Source: an uncultured Lachnospiraceae bacterium (lineage in GTDB: Bacteria > Bacillota > Clostridia > Lachnospirales > Lachnospiraceae). From it: 64,000 nt of DNA. A model generated the notes under the pieces. The model was given only the letters and a program-made list of their open reading frames with translations, made no database searches and was not told the origin of the DNA. The position numbers were made by a program, and so were the translations under genes. The stretch covers positions 1 to 64,000 of the forward strand of contig CAJUDY010000003.1 in assembly GCA_910584945.1 (NCBI GenBank), written 5' to 3'. Shown piece after piece: positions 35,234 to 43,782 of the stretch (the first letter of the stretch is position 1; every line of letters starts with the position of its first letter).

Positions 35234-35369
35234 GGTCCCTCTCCTCCGCCCGCTTCGCGTTGTTAAACCGATCCGTCGTCCCCACCAGATACCCGGTAAT
35301 CCTCCTGATCCGGTCAAACTTCACATTCTCTCCCACCTGTCCGTTATTCGCTGTCACTTTTCCTGCCAT
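35214..35369 (-). CDS. separately encoded glycyl-radical segment of class III ribonucleotide reductase
   Basis: 51 residues: MAGKVTANNGQVGENVKFDR then IRRITGYLVGTTDRFNNAKR, AEERDRVKH. The RITGYLVG glycine loop and RFNNAKRAE...RVKH tail are the conserved C-terminus of NrdD, where the radical glycine resides. An AAGGAG site precedes the ATG, so it is translated by itself. The upstream 771-residue NrdD lacks this segment. It is either a true two-piece enzyme, comparable in principle to the spare glycyl-radical protein GrcA/YfiD, or the downstream exon of an interrupted gene. Confidence 0.8.
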   Translation of the reverse strand: MAGKVTANNGQVGENVKFDRIRRITGYLVGTTDRFNNAKRAEERDRVKHSV

Positions 35370-35430
35370 CTTTCTTCTCCTTATCTTTTCTCTGATATTT
35401 TTCACACCGAATGTCCGACTTCCACAACCA

Positions 35431-35604
35431 GCCCGACACAGGCAGATTTTCCTGAAAGACCCATCGAAGAGCGCCGGACATCAGGCACATCCGTGCCTGA
35501 TGTCCCCTTCGGGGATTCAGATACCCCTTCGGGGTATGGCGTACCGCTGCGTCTCTTCTCTAAGCGAAAGCGGGGTCTTGAAGGATGATCTGCCTGTGTC
35601 GGGC
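35431..35604. repeat. 174-bp highly folded palindromic element inside the nrd operon
   Basis: Outer arms of 17 perfect bp (GCCCGACACAGGCAGAT at 35431-35447, complement at 35588-35604), then further pairing AAGACCC/GGGTCTT and GAAGAG/CTCTTC, enclosing a 13-bp hairpin GGACATCAGGCAC (35476-35488) with 35493-35505, and two CCCCTTCGGGG hairpins (35504-35514, 35521-35537). On the plus strand the loops read C-TTCG-G, the very stable RNA tetraloop. A 72-residue frame across it on the minus strand has no ribosome site. Candidate structured RNA or dispersed palindromic element. Confidence 0.75.
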
Positions 35605-35623
35605 GTCCGTGAAGCAACACATT

Positions 35624-37939
35624 TTAATGATTCGCATCCAAGTAAACCGGCACATCTGGATACTTCTTCCTCAATTCATTCAGCCGCTCCACCGTCACCG
35701 ACTCTCCTTCCCGTCTTCCGCAGCGGGGACATACTTCGTCGATCACGCCGGTATACCCGCACACCGGGTCCCGGTCCACCGGATGATTCACAGAGCCATA
35801 GCCGATACCGCTCTCTTTCATACAGCGGATAATCGCCTCAAAAGCCTCCGGATTCTTCGCTGTGTCTCCGTCCAGTTCCACATAGCTGATATGCCCCGCG
35901 TTGGTCAAGGCGTGATAAGGCGCCTCAATCCGGATCTTCTCGAAGGCCTGGATCGGATAGTATACCGGTACATGGAAGGAATTCGTATAATATTCCCGGT
36001 CCGTCACACCGGGGATCTTTCCGAAACGTTTCTGGTCCATGCGGACGAATCTTCCGGATAAACCTTCCGCCGGTGTTGCCAGCAAGGTAAAGTTAAGGCC
36101 CGTCTCCTCGGACTTCTGATCCATATACGCCCTCATATGGGCGACGATCTCATATCCCAGCTTCCGGCTCTCTTCACTCTCCCCATGGTGCTTTCCGGTG
36201 AGCGACACCAACGTCTCCGCAAGCCCGATAAACCCGACGCTCAACGTCCCGTTCTTTAAGATTTCCCCCACCTGGTCCTGGACTCCCAAAGTCTCCGAGC
36301 CCATCCAGATTCCCTGTCCCATCAGGAAGGGATAATTCTTTACCGTCTTTTTTTTCTGTATCTCAAAACGGTGCAAGAGCTGTCTGCAGCAGAGATCCAG
36401 ACGCTTGTCCAGTTCCTGGTAAAAAACCCCCAGATCCCGATGCGCTTTGATTCCAAGTCTCGGAAGGTTGACGGACGTAAAGCTTAAATTCCCTCTTCCG
36501 CAGGTCACCTCTTTCTCCGGATCGTAATGGTTCCCCATCACTCTGGTCCGGCATCCCATATAGGCGATCTCTGTATTATAATCGCCCTCTTTGTAATACT
36601 TAAGATTAAAAGGCGCGTCGATAAAACTGAAATTCGGGAACAGCCGCTTTGCCGACACTTTGATGGCAAGCCGGAACAGATCATAGTTAGGATCCCCCGG
36701 GTTATAGTTGATCCCCTCTTTGACTTTAAAAATCTGCACCGGGAAAATCGCCGTCTCTCCGTTGCCAAGTCCGATTTCCGTTACTTTCAGAAGATTGCGG
36801 ATGGCCATACGCGCTTCCAGGGAAGTACAGGTTCCATAATTGATCGAGCTGAAAGGCACCTGGGCCCCTGCCCGGGAATTCATGGTATTTAAATTATGGA
36901 TCAGAGATTCCATAGCCTGATAGGTCGCCATATCCGTCTCCTTCATGGCGATGCGGATGGACGTCCGATGACATCTGCGGATGTCCTCCTCCTTTGGCGT
37001 TTTTTTCAGCCACTTCTCCCCGCAGCCCATGAACCAGTCCACAAAATGAGCCTCATAATCGTCGATATTGGCCATATTGATGCGCTCCGGCATAGCGTCC
37101 TTTAAAGCCTGACGGAATTCTTCTTCCAAAACTTCCTGGCAGTCATACTCCAGCCAGAAATATCTCTGAACCGCATCGTAATATTCTTTGCGGAAGGTAC
37201 ACGCCACGCCCTCCGCCATCGCGTAGTCAAAGTTCGGAACCGACTGTCCGCCGTGCATCTCATTCTGGTTCGCCTGGATGGCGATACAGGCAAGCGCCGC
37301 ATAGCTGGCGATGGATCTGGGTTGCCGGATATAGCCATGCCCCGTGGAAAAACCGCCCTCAAACAGTTTGAGCAGATCAATCTGGCAGCAGGTCTCCGTC
37401 AGCATGTAAAAGTCCTTGTCGTGGATATGAATGTCCCCGTTGATATGAGCAGCCGCAATATCCTTGGGCAGAATATAGTTGTCCACGAAATAATTAGCGC
37501 CCTCGGAACCGTATTTCAGCATGGTTCCCATAGAAGTATCTGCGTCAATATTCGCATTTTCCCGTTTGATATCCGCATCCGCCGCGCTGGTGAACGTCAG
37601 TTCCCGATAAATCTTCACCAGATCCGCTTCCGTCTTACGAACCTTCGTGTGCTCCGCCCGGTACAAAATATACGCTTTCGCCGTCTTGGCAAATCCATTC
37701 TCGATCAGCTTCTCTTCCACCAGATCCTGAATCTGCTCCACATTCGGCGTCCGTCCGTACGGAATCGCATCCACCACCGCATCCACCAGCTTTTCAAACT
37801 GGAACGGAGCGATCGCCTCCACTCTCGCCGCATCATTGGCTTTCCGGATCGCGTCCCGGATCTTCTTCACGTCAAAAGGCACCGGCGCTCCATTCCGCTT
37901 TTTGATGATCTCCGGGCATATCACGGCATTTCCCCTCAT
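35624..37939 (-). CDS. nrdD: anaerobic ribonucleoside-triphosphate reductase, large part without the glycyl-radical tail
   Basis: 771 residues. N-terminal ATP-cone (IIKKRNGAPVPFDVKKIRDA, TPNVEQIQDLVEEKLIENG), then the ten-stranded barrel core (YAALACIAIQANQNEMHGGQ, SINYGTCTSLEARMAIRNLL, VGFIGLAETLVSLTGKHHGE) and the zinc site DPVCGYTG ... EVCPRCGR. In usual NrdD the zinc site is followed by the RITGYLVG glycine loop; here the chain instead ends ERLNELRKKYPDVPVYLDAN plus His. The glycine loop is in the 51-residue ORF at 35214. GGAGGCGATAAA site before the ATG; promoter at 37995. Confidence 0.93.
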   Translation of the reverse strand: MRGNAVICPEIIKKRNGAPVPFDVKKIRDAIRKANDAARVEAIAPFQFEKLVDAVVDAIPYGRTPNVEQIQDLVEEKLIENGFAKTAKAYILYRAEHTKVRKTEADLVKIYRELTFTSAADADIKRENANIDADTSMGTMLKYGSEGANYFVDNYILPKDIAAAHINGDIHIHDKDFYMLTETCCQIDLLKLFEGGFSTGHGYIRQPRSIASYAALACIAIQANQNEMHGGQSVPNFDYAMAEGVACTFRKEYYDAVQRYFWLEYDCQEVLEEEFRQALKDAMPERINMANIDDYEAHFVDWFMGCGEKWLKKTPKEEDIRRCHRTSIRIAMKETDMATYQAMESLIHNLNTMNSRAGAQVPFSSINYGTCTSLEARMAIRNLLKVTEIGLGNGETAIFPVQIFKVKEGINYNPGDPNYDLFRLAIKVSAKRLFPNFSFIDAPFNLKYYKEGDYNTEIAYMGCRTRVMGNHYDPEKEVTCGRGNLSFTSVNLPRLGIKAHRDLGVFYQELDKRLDLCCRQLLHRFEIQKKKTVKNYPFLMGQGIWMGSETLGVQDQVGEILKNGTLSVGFIGLAETLVSLTGKHHGESEESRKLGYEIVAHMRAYMDQKSEETGLNFTLLATPAEGLSGRFVRMDQKRFGKIPGVTDREYYTNSFHVPVYYPIQAFEKIRIEAPYHALTNAGHISYVELDGDTAKNPEAFEAIIRCMKESGIGYGSVNHPVDRDPVCGYTGVIDEVCPRCGRREGESVTVERLNELRKKYPDVPVYLDANH

Positions 37940-37994
37940 TTTATCGCCTCCAAAAACTATATCTGGTACAATTTATGATTATCCTGCGCTAAAT

Positions 37995-38023
37995 ATAGTA
38001 TCACTAACGGACAGAAGATGCAA
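37995..38023 (-). promoter_or_regulatory. nrdD-nrdG promoter
   Basis: Minus strand: TTGCAT (38018-38023), 17 bases, TACTAT (37995-38000). The -10 is embedded in ATACTATATTTAGCGC, which partly resembles an NrdR box (ACACTATATATTGTGT); a second weak half-match lies near 37960. NrdR control is only a suggestion. Confidence 0.6.
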
Positions 38024-38069
38024 GAGTATTTTTCGAAGAAAAAACGTCAACATCAAACAAAGGCTGATT

Positions 38070-38933
38070 TTACAGCGTTTCTGCAAAAAAATCTTTGTAA
38101 CCCTCCCCGTAGATCTCGCTGGCTCTTGTGATAATCAGAAAGGCCGCCGGGTCTTCCTTTTTCACGATCTCCTCCACTTGAGGCCCCAGCTGATTACGAA
38201 CCACGCAGAAAATGACCTGCTTCTCGCTGCCGGTCCAGCCGCCTTTTCCCTGCAGATAGGTAATGCCCACCCCCAGATGCTCCAGAAGCTCTCTGCCGGT
38301 CTCCTGGGGCTTCGATGTAATGATATAAAACAGCTTTGCCTCATCGTTTCCATAGAGCACATAATCCAGCGCCCTGCCTGTGATCAGAACGGCGATCAGC
38401 GCATACAAAGCGATGTTCAGATCCCGGAAGATCAATCCGGAAATCCCAACAATCACAATATCCGTACACTGAAACAAATATCCGGTTTTGAGATGGCGGT
38501 ATTTCTGCCGGATGATCTTAATGATAATGTCAGTCCCGCCGGTGGTAGCTCCGGACTTAAAGATAATGCCGATGCCGCAGGCAATCAGAACACCCCCGGC
38601 CAGGGCGGCCAGAAGCGGGTCGGAAGTCAGCGCCCCATATCCGGACAAAACGTTGGTGAATGTGGACGTTAGTACGATGGCGTAGGCCGTCTTTAAGATA
38701 AACCGCCACCCGAACTTCCAGATGCCCAGGAGCACGATAGGGATATTCAGCAGAAGATACAGAGTACCGGTCTCGACCCCACAAAGCCGGTTCAGAATCA
38801 CGGAGATTCCGGTCACTCCGCCCGGAGCCAGATTGTTCGGGTCCAGAAAAAGGCTGATTCCCGCCCCATAGATCAGCGCCGCGGCTGCGATCTTGATCAA
38901 ATCCCATGAAACACGAATCCATTTCTTTTTCAT
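38070..38933 (-). CDS. yitT: YitT family membrane protein
   Basis: 287 residues, five membrane spans in the first 200 residues followed by the cytoplasmic DUF2179 domain. Motifs: FLDPNNLAPGGVTGISVILN, FKSGATTGGTDIIIKIIR, and AKLFYIITSKPQETGRELLE. Function unknown; suggested transporters. Single gene on the minus strand, 55 bases after miaB. Confidence 0.92.
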   Translation of the reverse strand: MKKKWIRVSWDLIKIAAAALIYGAGISLFLDPNNLAPGGVTGISVILNRLCGVETGTLYLLLNIPIVLLGIWKFGWRFILKTAYAIVLTSTFTNVLSGYGALTSDPLLAALAGGVLIACGIGIIFKSGATTGGTDIIIKIIRQKYRHLKTGYLFQCTDIVIVGISGLIFRDLNIALYALIAVLITGRALDYVLYGNDEAKLFYIITSKPQETGRELLEHLGVGITYLQGKGGWTGSEKQVIFCVVRNQLGPQVEEIVKKEDPAAFLIITRASEIYGEGYKDFFAETL

Positions 38934-38988
38934 CCTGCACTTCCTTTCTTTTTACCGCTTTTTCCGCTCTCAACCTTTCCAGACACAT

Positions 38989-40425
38989 TTACACCAGACA
39001 CCCCATATAGTAAAAGCCCCTGCACTCTTCCAGACGGATCTTGACGATCTTTCCGATCAGAGAGGAGTCCCCGGGGAAATGCACGACGTGATTATTCCCC
39101 ATGCGTCCGGTGACGTAGCCCTCCATCTGGCGATTCGGTTCCTCCGCCAGCACCAGCTGCTCGGTGCCCGCAAAGCGCTCAGCCATCTCTTTGGAGATAT
39201 CCTGTACTTCCTTAAGCAGCCGGTCGAAACGGTCTTTTACGACGTCCTCCGGAATCTGGCATTCCATGGAAGCTGCCGGAGTACCGGTCCGTTTACTGTA
39301 GATAAACGTAAAAGCGCTGTCGTAGCGGACCCTGCGCACCACATCCAACGTTTCCTGAAAGTCTTCCTCCGTCTCTCCCGGAAATCCCACAATGAGATCC
39401 GTCGTCAATGCGATATCCGGCATTGCCCTGCGAATCTTTTCCGCCAGATTTACATACTGTTCCTTTGTATATCTCCGGTTCATGGCCTTCAGGATGGTCG
39501 TGCTTCCGGACTGCAGGGGCAGATGAAGATGTCTGCAGATCTTCCGGGACTCCGCCATCACCTGAATCAATTCATCCGACAGGTCTTTGGGGTGAGACGT
39601 CATAAAGCGAATCCTTTCGAGTCCTTCGATCTTCTCCACTTCCCGCAAAAGCTCTGCGAAGGTCATGGGCTCTGCCAGATTTTTCCCATAGGAATTCACA
39701 TTCTGCCCAAGCAGCATGACTTCCACCACGCCGTCCGCCGCAAGGTGTTCGATCTCCCGGAGAATATCCTTTGCCTCCCTGCTTCGCTCCCGGCCTCTGA
39801 CATAGGGAACGATGCAGTAGCTGCAGAAATTGTTGCAGCCGAACATAATATTTACGCCGGACTTGAAAGGGTACTTCCGCTCCACAGGAAGGTCCTCCAC
39901 GATCTGGTCCGTATCTTTCCAGATATCGATGATCATCCGGTCGGATTCCAGAGCGGTATAAAGCAGCTCCGCAAACCGGAAAAGATTGTGGGTCCCGAAA
40001 ATCAGATCTACAAAACGGTAACTCTTCTGAAGCTTTTCCACCACGGAAGGTTCCTGCATCATACAGCCGCAGAGAGCAATCTTCATATCCGGATTCTTCT
40101 TCTTGTAACCGTGAAGAACCCCCAAACGCCCATACACTTTTAAGTTGGCGTTTTCGCGGACCGTACAGGTGTTGTAGATGACAAAGTCCGCCTCCTCGCC
40201 CGGGCTCTCCTCATATCCGATCTCTCTTAGAATTCCCGAAAGCTTCTCTGAGTCTCTGGCATTCATCTGACAGCCAAAGGTCTGCGTAAAAAAGCACGGG
40301 CGGCGCCCGTTTTTCTTCTCAAACCTGCGAACCCACTCCCGGCATTTTGCCATAAAGTAATATTGGCGGGCTGGTTCCTCTGCGGGCGGCTCCATCTCTA
40401 AACTTATCTTCTCCAAACCATGCAT
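38989..40425 (-). CDS. miaB: tRNA-2-methylthio-N6-dimethylallyladenosine synthase
   Basis: 478 residues: N-terminal UPF0004 domain (FTQTFGCQMNARDSEKLSGI), radical-SAM CX3CX2C in GCNNFCSYCIVPYVRGRERS, and C-terminal TRAM domain (LVLAEEPNRQMEGYVTGRMG). It methylthiolates i6A37 of tRNAs. The start ATG at 40425 (AAGGAGAGG) lies 2 bases after kptA, so the two tRNA genes are one operon. Confidence 0.95.
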   Translation of the reverse strand: MHGLEKISLEMEPPAEEPARQYYFMAKCREWVRRFEKKNGRRPCFFTQTFGCQMNARDSEKLSGILREIGYEESPGEEADFVIYNTCTVRENANLKVYGRLGVLHGYKKKNPDMKIALCGCMMQEPSVVEKLQKSYRFVDLIFGTHNLFRFAELLYTALESDRMIIDIWKDTDQIVEDLPVERKYPFKSGVNIMFGCNNFCSYCIVPYVRGRERSREAKDILREIEHLAADGVVEVMLLGQNVNSYGKNLAEPMTFAELLREVEKIEGLERIRFMTSHPKDLSDELIQVMAESRKICRHLHLPLQSGSTTILKAMNRRYTKEQYVNLAEKIRRAMPDIALTTDLIVGFPGETEEDFQETLDVVRRVRYDSAFTFIYSKRTGTPAASMECQIPEDVVKDRFDRLLKEVQDISKEMAERFAGTEQLVLAEEPNRQMEGYVTGRMGNNHVVHFPGDSSLIGKIVKIRLEECRGFYYMGCLV

Positions 40426-40427
40426 TT

Positions 40428-40970
40428 CTAAACCTCTCCTTGTTTTTTCAAATATTTTACAGGCACTTTTTCCGTCAGCCATACGCCGTTGACGGAGCGG
40501 TAAAAGAAAAGGCCGTCCGCTGCCATCTGACCGCTGTCCACTTGATAGACCACCGGCTTTCCGTGTCGGCTTCCCACTTTTACGGCGGTTTCCCGGTCGC
40601 CGGACAGATGCACATACAGTCTGCCTTTGGGAAGCAGCCCGGTCCGGTCGATGGATGCCACATACTTCTCCCCGGTCCCGTGCCAGAGAAGTTCCGGCGG
40701 CTTACACACCAAAAGCTCCACATCCACCGGTATGGAATGCCCCTGGTTGGCCCGAATCTTTGTCTTATCCTCATTGAAGGAATAACGCTGCTTGCTGTCC
40801 GTCCGGACAATCTCTTCCAGCATCTCCCTATCGAACTTCTGGGTCTTCCTGATTCCGGCGATCAGCGCTTCCACACTGGCCCAGCCGTGTTCGTCCAGCG
40901 TGATTCCCGCCGCCTCCGGCTTGTGGCGGAGAATCAGGCTTAAATATTTGCTTGTCTTTGTAAGATTCAC
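40428..40970 (-). CDS. kptA: RNA 2'-phosphotransferase (Tpt1/KptA)
   Basis: 180 residues. KptA features: NLTKTSKYLSLILRHKPEAA, RYSFNEDKTKIRANQGHSIP, LWHGTGEKYVASIDRTGLLP, RLYVHLSGDRETAVKVGSRH. The enzyme moves an internal RNA 2'-phosphate to NAD+. I prefer the GTG start at 40970, because AGAGGAGGG is then 7 bases away and family proteins begin with NLTK; an ATG at 40976 is too close. Bacteria lack the yeast-type tRNA splicing that makes the substrate, so its role here is open. Confidence 0.9.
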   Translation of the reverse strand: MNLTKTSKYLSLILRHKPEAAGITLDEHGWASVEALIAGIRKTQKFDREMLEEIVRTDSKQRYSFNEDKTKIRANQGHSIPVDVELLVCKPPELLWHGTGEKYVASIDRTGLLPKGRLYVHLSGDRETAVKVGSRHGKPVVYQVDSGQMAADGLFFYRSVNGVWLTEKVPVKYLKKQGEV

Positions 40971-40983
40971 CGACATCCCTCCT

Positions 40984-41340
40984 CTAAAAAGCAACCGGCT
41001 GATACGCTTTTAGATTCACCGTCAACCCATTGTGAAAAAAGTCCAGAAAGACCTGAACGCACTCTTCTTCCCCGCACATCTTATGGTACAGGTGCGTCCC
41101 GTCTGCTTCTTCAATGCCAAGTTCCACCTCGATCTCTTCCTCCTCCTCGTGCACGCGCGCCTGCACATATCGGATCTGCTGGTTCTGCGCTTTTGGAGCG
41201 GTCAATACCACAAACTGGTCCGGGGTGACCAGCATATCTTCCAGAAAATCCTCCAGTTCTTCCTCTCCGAAGCTCATCTTCTCCATTTCCTGATTGCGCA
41301 GCGTGTAGGTACTCTGCTCCTCCATATTCCGAAATACCAT
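40984..41340 (-). CDS. acidic hypothetical protein
   Basis: 118 residues, very acidic (EEELEDFLEDM, HEEEEEIEVELGIEEADG), no membrane span, no family recognised. It has an AGGAGG-type site before the ATG and sits 13 bases before kptA, suggesting the order unknown gene-kptA-miaB in one operon. Internal pattern of beta strands (FVVLTAPKAQNQQIRYVQAR) suggests a small folded domain. Confidence 0.7.
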   Translation of the reverse strand: MVFRNMEEQSTYTLRNQEMEKMSFGEEELEDFLEDMLVTPDQFVVLTAPKAQNQQIRYVQARVHEEEEEIEVELGIEEADGTHLYHKMCGEEECVQVFLDFFHNGLTVNLKAYQPVAF

Positions 41341-41435
41341 TTTGTCCTCCTGTTTGAAAGTTCCGTATCTATTTCCTTAATACTTTTACCACATTGTAAC
41401 ACATGCATTTTGGGAATACAATAGACCCTGTTTTT

Positions 41436-41517
41436 GGGAATTTAACCTGTCGTTAAATTCCCTGCGTCTTTGTTTAAAGACTGCTCAATTGAACCTGGCA
41501 GGGCTTCCTGCTATAAT
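41436..41517 (+). promoter_or_regulatory. promoter with 27-bp palindrome upstream of the XRE/TPR gene
   Basis: TTGAAC (41489-41494), 17 bases, TATAAT (41512-41517) with TGC before it (extended -10). Upstream a perfect inverted repeat GGGAATTTAAC / GTTAAATTCCC (41436-41446, 41452-41462). The palindrome may be an operator for the XRE protein itself. Confidence 0.7.
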
Positions 41518-41546
41518 CTAAGAAAAACTAAAGGAGGAACCTCTCT

Positions 41547-42635
41547 ATGTCGCTCAATCAAATGATCAGGGAAAAAAGAAAAGAACTTGGACTGACCCAG
41601 GAACAGGTCGCAGATCATCTCGGGGTGTCCATCCCGGCTGTGAGTAAGTGGGAGTCTGGCAGCACCTGTCCGGATCTTACGCTGCTGCCGGCGCTGGCCC
41701 GACTTCTGAACACCGATCCCAACACCCTTCTTTGTTTTGAGGAAGAGCCTTCCCCGCAGGAGATCAACCGCTTCTGCATGGAATTTTCCCGGCTCCTGAA
41801 AGAAAAAGAAGGCGCCTTGGACATCGAGGCGGGCTGCCGGTTCCTGAAGCAGAAGATTCAGGAATATCCCCGCTGCCTGCAGCTGATCCATACCTCCGCC
41901 CTAATGCTCCAGGGGGCGCTGATCATGTCGGTTCTGTCCCAGGAGGAAAGAAAGCCCTATGAAGAACTGATCTTGTCCTGGTACCGACGGGTGCTGGACA
42001 GCGAGGACGAGAGTCTCAGAACCCGCTCTGCCTACATGCTGGCCTCCCAGTACCTTCAGCAGGAGCAGTATGATGAGGCACAGGAGATGATCGATCTTCT
42101 GCCGGAATCAAATCCGCTGGACGGCCGGGTGATCCAGGCGCACCTCTATCTGCGGAAAAAAGACCAGCTGCCAAAAGCCCTTGAGCTGCTTGAGAAAAAA
42201 CTTCTCACCCAGGTTATGGAGATCAACAGCCTGATGTCCCTGATGGTAAAGATCCACCAGGCTGACGGGAATCCCGGGCAGGCAAAAGCCGTCGCCGACA
42301 TCGCAGGAAAAGCGGCCATGCTTCTGGGCCTCGGGGAATACTTCACCTACATCTCGCCGCTGGACATCGCCCTCGAGAAGAAGGACCGGGAAGAAAGCAT
42401 CCGGCTTCTGAAAATCCTCCTGGACGCCGCCTCCCGCCTGTGGGAACTGAAAGACTGTCCCCTCTATGACCAGATTGCCGTCTCCTTTACATCGGGGACT
42501 GCCCCTGCGTCCCGCATCCTGCCCCCGTTACTTGTCAGCCTGAGAGAATCACCGGAGTATGCGTTTCTGCGGGAAGACCCGGAATTTCAGACGCTTCTTA
42601 ATCAGTATGAGGCCCTGTTCCCCTGCAGACTCTGA
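41547..42635 (+). CDS. XRE family regulator with TPR-like C-terminal domain
   Basis: 362 residues. XRE helix-turn-helix at 1-65 (REKRKELGLTQEQVADHLGV, SIPAVSKWESGSTCPDLTLL), then helical repeats resembling tetratricopeptide repeats (YMLASQYLQQEQYDEAQEMI, PKALELLEKKLLTQ). Such regulators often sense peptides or protein partners. GGAGGAACC site before the ATG. Its last 38 bases overlap the convergent racemase gene of the van-like cluster. Confidence 0.88.
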   Translation: MSLNQMIREKRKELGLTQEQVADHLGVSIPAVSKWESGSTCPDLTLLPALARLLNTDPNTLLCFEEEPSPQEINRFCMEFSRLLKEKEGALDIEAGCRFLKQKIQEYPRCLQLIHTSALMLQGALIMSVLSQEERKPYEELILSWYRRVLDSEDESLRTRSAYMLASQYLQQEQYDEAQEMIDLLPESNPLDGRVIQAHLYLRKKDQLPKALELLEKKLLTQVMEINSLMSLMVKIHQADGNPGQAKAVADIAGKAAMLLGLGEYFTYISPLDIALEKKDREESIRLLKILLDAASRLWELKDCPLYDQIAVSFTSGTAPASRILPPLLVSLRESPEYAFLREDPEFQTLLNQYEALFPCRL

Positions 42636-43782
42636 CCAGGCGCTCCCCCAGCCCGCTTAAGATCTCGTTGGAGATGGTCCCGGCTTCCTCCGCCATCTCC
42701 TCCGCCCGAAGCACGAGTCCTTCGCTCTCTCCGATAAAGACCGCCTCTTCTCCCGGAACCGCCTCCGGCACGTCGGTCACGTCCAGAAGAAGCTGGTCCA
42801 TACAAACTCTCCCCACAACCGGAACTTTTCTTCCCCTCACCAAAGCATGTCCTTTGTTGGAGAGGGTCCGTGGGAATCCGTCCGCATAGCCGATTGCCGC
42901 CGCCGCGATTCGTCGTCTTGCGTCCGCGTGCCAGGAAAGACCGTATCCCGCCCCCTCTCCCTCCTCCAGCGTTCTTATACACGTAATCCTCGCTTTCAGG
43001 GAAAGAACCGGTTTTAGTCCATATATTCGTTCTAATCTTGCCGAAGACCCGCTGAACACCCCGTACAAAGCGATGCCCGCCCTGGCATAATCATAGGTGT
43101 TCAGAAGCCGGGTTCCGTTTAAGATCCCGTAGCTTCCCTGCAGATGCGTGGAAAAGCCGCGCTTTCCCTCTGCGCGCAGAAAACGGACCACCTGCTGAAA
43201 TCTCGTCTCCTGCAGCCGCATATACGCCTGGTCCTCCTCCCCCTCCCCGTCGGAGGTACACAGATGGGAATACACGCCCGTGATCCGGAGATTATTGATT
43301 TCCCAGAGCTTCCGAATCCCGGAGAGATGATCCCAGGCTTCCCCCAGCCGGTGCATGCCCGTATCGATTCCCACGTGTACGGATAGATTTTTTCCGTAAG
43401 CCCTAAGCTCCTCTGCGTAGGCGGCGTCCAGGACGGTCTGGGTCAGTCTATATTCTGACAGCGCGTCAAAGTCCCGGGGATGCGTGTAACCGAGAACCAG
43501 AATCTGTCCGCTGATTCCGGCAAGCCGAAGCTGTATCCCCTCCTCCGCCGACGCCACGCAGTAGTCCGTAATCCCCAGTCTCTGAAGTTCCTTCGCCACA
43601 GGCGCCGCGCCATGTCCGTAGGCGTTGGCCTTCACAGCGGGCATCAGGGCACAGCCTTCGGGAAGCAGCTTCTGAAAGCGCCTCACATTGTGTCCAAGAT
43701 GTTCCAGGTTCAGCTCGATCCACGCCCTGCCCTTTTCATACAGACGGTACTCCCGGGGACCAGCCGACCGCGCGCTACCCAT
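42598..43782 (-). CDS. PLP-dependent alanine/serine racemase, VanT-like without membrane domain
   Basis: 394 residues with full fold III racemase: PLP lysine in PAVKANAYGHGAAP (Lys51), GLSWHADARR with the catalytic Tyr in GAGYGLSW, VGRVCMDQLLLDVTDVPE. As last gene of a vanG-like operon it should supply D-Ser (VanT role), but VanT of vanC/G/E types is about 700 residues with an N-terminal membrane domain that is absent here. It may equally be a D-Ala racemase. Its ATG overlaps the vanXY-like end by 8 bases (AAGGAG site). Confidence 0.88.
   Translation of the reverse strand: MGSARSAGPREYRLYEKGRAWIELNLEHLGHNVRRFQKLLPEGCALMPAVKANAYGHGAAPVAKELQRLGITDYCVASAEEGIQLRLAGISGQILVLGYTHPRDFDALSEYRLTQTVLDAAYAEELRAYGKNLSVHVGIDTGMHRLGEAWDHLSGIRKLWEINNLRITGVYSHLCTSDGEGEEDQAYMRLQETRFQQVVRFLRAEGKRGFSTHLQGSYGILNGTRLLNTYDYARAGIALYGVFSGSSARLERIYGLKPVLSLKARITCIRTLEEGEGAGYGLSWHADARRRIAAAAIGYADGFPRTLSNKGHALVRGRKVPVVGRVCMDQLLLDVTDVPEAVPGEEAVFIGESEGLVLRAEEMAEEAGTISNEILSGLGERLVRVCRGTGPHTD

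Noticed and set aside
35402..35620. 72-residue ORF across the nrd intercistronic element
   Set aside because: No ribosome site, composition dominated by the palindromic arms; structure explains the open frame better.
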